This document shows, piece after piece, positions 60,443 through 64,000 of a stretch of 64,000 nt of DNA. The notes under the pieces were generated by a model. The model made no database searches. It was not told where the DNA came from and saw only the letters and a program-made list of their open reading frames with translations. This stretch comes from Pelecanus crispus (taxonomy: Eukaryota > Chordata > Aves > Pelecaniformes > Pelecanidae). The stretch's first letter is position 1; every line of letters starts with the position of its first letter. The position numbers were made by a program, and so were the translations under genes. Where the stretch lies: positions 37,845,044 through 37,909,043 of the forward strand of contig NC_134649.1 in assembly GCF_030463565.1 (NCBI RefSeq), in the 5' to 3' direction.

Positions 60443-60523
60443 CTCAACTATTTTGTCAATAGCGGCTCGAAAGATGTAGGATTAAACTTTGCAGATGATG
60501 CCACGATTCACAGGAAATTAAAA
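60443..60523 (+). mobile_element. LINE (CR1/L2-type) reverse-transcriptase relic with FADD box
   Basis: The reading frame from 60443 gives LNYFVN, DVGLNFADDATIH and RKLK with no stop. This resembles the RT palm block F-N-I-F-I-N-D ... L-K-F-A-D-D-T-K in CR1/L2 LINEs. The FADD codons are at 60488-60499. No further RT blocks were found on either side, so this is a small remnant. Confidence 0.5.
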
Positions 60524-62379
60524 TTCCCATGCTCCAGGCAGCAGTGATGGGTGACAGATTATGGAAGAGGCAAATGATGGCTCTTCCAGTGTCACCACAG
60601 ACCACACAGATAGGTGAATTGCAGCCGTGCCTCTTACAGTGACTTTCCATCCTGCGCAGCACTGCACGTTATTTCAGCTTAGACTTACCTTCTTTGCTTA
60701 GCCTGCTAACTCTGCTCCTCTGTAACCTGGCCACTATGCTTCCACACTGCTGTCTTGCATAATTTGGCTCATTAGAACATGCTACTAACCTGCTTTGCTG
60801 ATATGTAGAGGAATTTAAGATAATGCAATGCCCATCTCAAAGAGTCCAAGTAAGAAAAGCAACTGAGAGCCCGATGTTATGAAAGGCTCCACCTCTTCTC
60901 ATTGATGGCTGCCACAAAAATCATGCCCACCCTCTTGGACTGTAGTTACTGGGCAGCCACTCTGAAAGTTATATTGGTTCAGTGATCCAAGCAGAAACCA
61001 GCTCACCAAAACAGAATCTGCCCAAGCACCAAGCAAATCCAGCTCTTCAACTGGTTGCATGCTCACTTCATCCAACACAAGAGACAAGATGGGGTGGGAA
61101 GGGGAAGAGCAATGGTGCCCCTTTTGGATGCAGTGCCCAGCTAGATGGATTAGCCAAAACATGAATTTGTTCCCAAAAGCCTTGTAAGCAAATATAATTT
61201 AAAATAGATCCCTCTTGGATACAGTGTTCAATGTCTTCTGACTCTATGGTGTGCAAATTACGTCAGTTGTAGACTCCCTTGGACCTCATTGTATTAGCAT
61301 AAAACCATCCAAATGAATCTGCCCGAGGCATTCCTCTACTCACAAGATATAAACAGTTGGCAGAGACTGATCTGCCACTTGTCAATGCATTCTTCTAGCC
61401 TGATCCTGCAAAATAAAATACGTTAGCCTAATCTACCTTCAAGCTGCACTAAAGCTGTCCCTGGCACTAGCCTGTTGTTCTCAACAAAACTTGAGCTGCT
61501 TTAGATCTTGTTTAACAAACAACTTAAACACATAGGAAGACCAGTGCAGCCATGCTTAAATCAGTCCTAAATGCTGATTCACGCCATGAATAGAGGTTGT
61601 GGTAGACATCCATGTCCTCCAGGTCTTGCTGTGCTAGCTGATGGTATAACCACAAGATGCTCATTGCCACCTCCCTGGAGAGGTTGCCACCCCACAACCC
61701 CACTGATGGATATAACCTTTTCAAGCTGAGATGGACAAGAACTACTTGGCTGGGAAGGCTATGGATAAGGTAACATTTCAGCTAGCACAGCTGCTTGCAT
61801 AGTGAACATCTATCTAAAGCCTTGGAACTGCAACCAGCACCACCTACAGCAGTTTTAAATTAGTGTAGAGATGTTCATCCAGGAAGTTGTACTACATTGG
61901 TTTAAAATCGTTGGGTTTTTTCACCTTTGTGTATAGACCAGGATAAAATGTGTTTAAGAACTCTAGGGGTAATTCTACCTCCCCCAAACCATTAGCGCTG
62001 TTGATACTGACTTCAACATGAGCAGGACTTCAGCTTTTATTTACATGCAGATGTCAGTCACCAATCTGCCTATGCCACTGTAGCAATGCTGGTTTAATCC
62101 TGCTGAGATACTGATACTGTGTAAGCAGGTATGCCATGAGTTACTGAGCCTGGCCAAAGCTCCCAGATGACACAAGTTAATCACTAATGAATCGGGCTCC
62201 TTGAAGCCTTAAGTTGAAGCCTTTCTCTCCATCTGAATGCCTCCACACTCAGCTTCCAGTTGCTGCACAGTGGTCTGCTAGACAAAAAAATCCTAGTAGC
62301 TACTTCACTCCCCACATCTACAAGCTGGGACCAACTCTATCCTCAACTTTGCTCTGGTGGCTCAACACACAGGGTCATT
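60524..62379. other. Non-coding between two LINE relics
   Basis: No further RT blocks could be traced, though old repeat sequence is likely here given the flanks. No coding frame supported. Confidence 0.45.
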
Positions 62380-63085
62380 CAGGGCTTTGCCACCCTTCCA
62401 AAACTTTCCTGGCTCTTCCCTGAATCTTCTCCAACATATTGATATTTTTACTTACCACAGCAGTACTGCCATCAGGAACAAATGTATTAGAGACCCTCTT
62501 CTGCTCTTTCTGCCTCCAAGTGTCCTCCCACTCTGTTACAGCGCAGCACTGGGACCATCCATTCAGCTGACTTTTGCCCAGTGAAGAAACTTTCCCAAGA
62601 GCTTCTTCAGAATCCTGCTTTCTGGAGTCTATTGTCCTATAAATGCAGCTTTTGTTCTTTGTTCTTGCATTCACTTGTGTCACCTGCCTGGCTCCCCAGC
62701 AGCTGTGTTCCTCCCTGTCAGTGACCTCTCCTCTTCATTATTTACCACTTCCTAGCTTGTTACACCATCATCAGTAGTGATTTTACATTTTCTTCCATGT
62801 CATTGATAAAGATATTAAATGCAAGGATACTGGACGGACTTTGCTACAAACACAGCTAGCAGATGATTTACAGTTACATTTGGAGACCTGTCAGGGAGCC
62901 TGGTTTTAATCCATTTAATGCACACCCTCTTGATTTTATACTGCTCTAGATCTTTAATCAAAATGTCATGTGGTACCCAGTCAAATGTCTCATAGAAGTC
63001 TTGTACACTACTATCACTTTTATCAACTAAACCAAAGAGAGACATCACATTCTATTTTCCATGAACGCATGCTGATTGGCATTAA
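62380..63085 (-). mobile_element. Ancient CR1-superfamily LINE ORF2 fragment (decayed)
   Basis: On the minus strand several ORF2 blocks appear in the right order. NANQHAFMENR lies at about 63083-63051 (RT block Q-H-G-F). ETFDWVPHDILI lies at about 62980-62960 (RT palm A-F-D-x-V-P-H-D), followed by KWIKTRL and SPNVTVN. FNIFINDM lies at 62819-62797 after a frame shift. A degraded DD segment follows near 62780, and NMLEKIQGRARKVLEGW at about 62450-62395 matches the LINE C-terminal L-E-R-V-Q-R-R-A-T-K block. Stops and frameshifts show it is a non-functional fossil. About 350 bp between the last two blocks is too diverged to align by eye. Divergence is far higher than in the 9.3-kb copy, so this is an older insertion. 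Confidence 0.8.
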
Positions 63086-64000
63086 TTACAATTTTCTTCC
63101 TTTAATTGCTCATGGACTCCCACGAACAAGGACTGACTTGTACCACCCAGCGCACCACTGACTCATCCTTGGTCACAGAGCATGTGTATTTTGAGAACAG
63201 CGATCCTGTAAAACCCAGAGCTGGAGCTGGGCACAAGTAAAGTTGGCCGCCATCTGAAGTGGCACAATATGGGGACCACAGAAACAATCATGGTCTTGCT
63301 GAGGACTTTGCCTCTTCCAGAGGGCTGGAAAGGCAGGTGAGCTTCTCCTGTCTCAGACACTAAAGAAGGATGTGAAGAATGGCTCTGACAGACAGGGGAA
63401 TTAGCCATCACCAGTCTTTGAGACAGCGCTGAGATCCACACTGAAATCACCTCCCCAAGTAAACACTCAGATGTGGTCAGGAGAGTCTTTTTCATGGGAG
63501 AATGGGTGATACAAAAGTTTGTATCATTGCAAAGAGGCCAAAGCTGTTTATTCAGCATACAGATGAGACTAAAGTACGTTTCTAGCAATAACATAGTGGA
63601 TATTATCTTGCTATCACAGCTATTTGGGTTTGTTCCTTGAAGGTTGGAAATAATTCATTAGCTCATGCCTGAGTCAATGCCTTGGTTCTTTCAACTCTCC
63701 AAGTGAAGTTTAAAAAGCAGTCCCACAGCACCTACCCCTGATACTGAGATTGCTATAACCCAGGGTTGTTCCTTTTTTTTAAAAAAAAACCCAAACCAAC
63801 AAACCCAAATAACTGCAAATCATTGTCTAAGTGTCCTAAGTGGAAGTAATTCTTTACCAAGGAACTATGGAGAATAAAAGGAAATAAGAATTTTGCTTCA
63901 AACATACAAAACATGCTGGTTTTCATTTTGATGTAGTTGGTATTTTTCAAAAATTTAAAGCAGAAGAAAAGGTTTTGTTTAACGCAAGACTATTTTTTGA
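63086..64000. other. Non-coding right end
   Basis: The first part may hold the 5' continuation of the minus-strand LINE relic, but no block is readable. The rest is A/T-rich with the T8-A9 tract. Confidence 0.45.
63773..63789. repeat. T8-A9 homopolymer palindrome
   Basis: Eight T's are directly followed by nine A's, a self-complementary low-complexity site. (CAAA)-like sequence follows. Confidence 0.85.

Noticed and set aside
1-64000. Search for GATA2 or EEFSEC exons expected from mammalian synteny
   Set aside because: No GATA zinc-finger cysteine pattern or elongation-factor GTPase motif was recognised in any frame.
1-64000. CRISPR arrays, operons, phage or defence modules
   Set aside because: No regularly spaced direct repeats and no compact gene strings. 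The sequence has vertebrate nuclear features throughout.

Overview
The window looks like avian nuclear DNA, or at least sauropsid DNA. A short, heavily 5'-truncated CR1 retrotransposon has the bird-type CR1 3' end, older CR1-superfamily LINE relics and one MIR-like SINE relic are scattered around it, interspersed repeats are sparse, and there is no bacterial-style gene packing. Almost all open reading frames here are chance frames in non-coding DNA.

Only one protein-coding gene can be supported. It is an uninterrupted 224-codon J-domain co-chaperone gene at 13068-13742 (+), best called DNAJB8, with a polyadenylation signal about 80 bp after the stop. In mammals DNAJB8 lies between GATA2 and EEFSEC (recalled knowledge). 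In DNAJB8's own direction GATA2 would lie upstream and EEFSEC downstream, converging on it. No exon of either neighbour was recognised, so this placement is inference.

Layout: 1-13 kb is non-coding, with a CpG-rich block at 3.4-3.8 kb, a GATA/E-box cluster at 4.4-4.7 kb, a CR1 copy at 9.3-9.5 kb and an A/T-rich homeodomain/GATA-site block at 9.9-10.4 kb. The DNAJB8 gene follows at 13.0-13.8 kb, with a degraded LINE reverse-transcriptase relic just behind it and a MIR-like relic near 15 kb. From 15 to 60 kb there is a gene desert of about 45 kb. It is punctuated by blocks whose texture (A/T-rich, dense TAATTA/GATAA/POU-type motifs, few repeats) resembles conserved non-coding regulatory elements: 16.9, 20.6, 24.1, 27.3, 32.5, 33.2, 39.6, 49.4, 54.5 and 56.1 kb. 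A CpG island at 39.9-40.2 kb contains a strong splice-donor-like site. A near-perfect fold-back lies at 53.7 kb. The last 4 kb hold two more LINE relics, one with several reverse-transcriptase blocks in order.

The most reasonable reading is a regulatory desert around a small testis-type chaperone gene, possibly serving GATA2 or another developmental neighbour. All conserved-element calls rest on composition and motifs alone, because no alignment could be run. No tRNA, rRNA, CRISPR array, operon or novel defence-type system was found.
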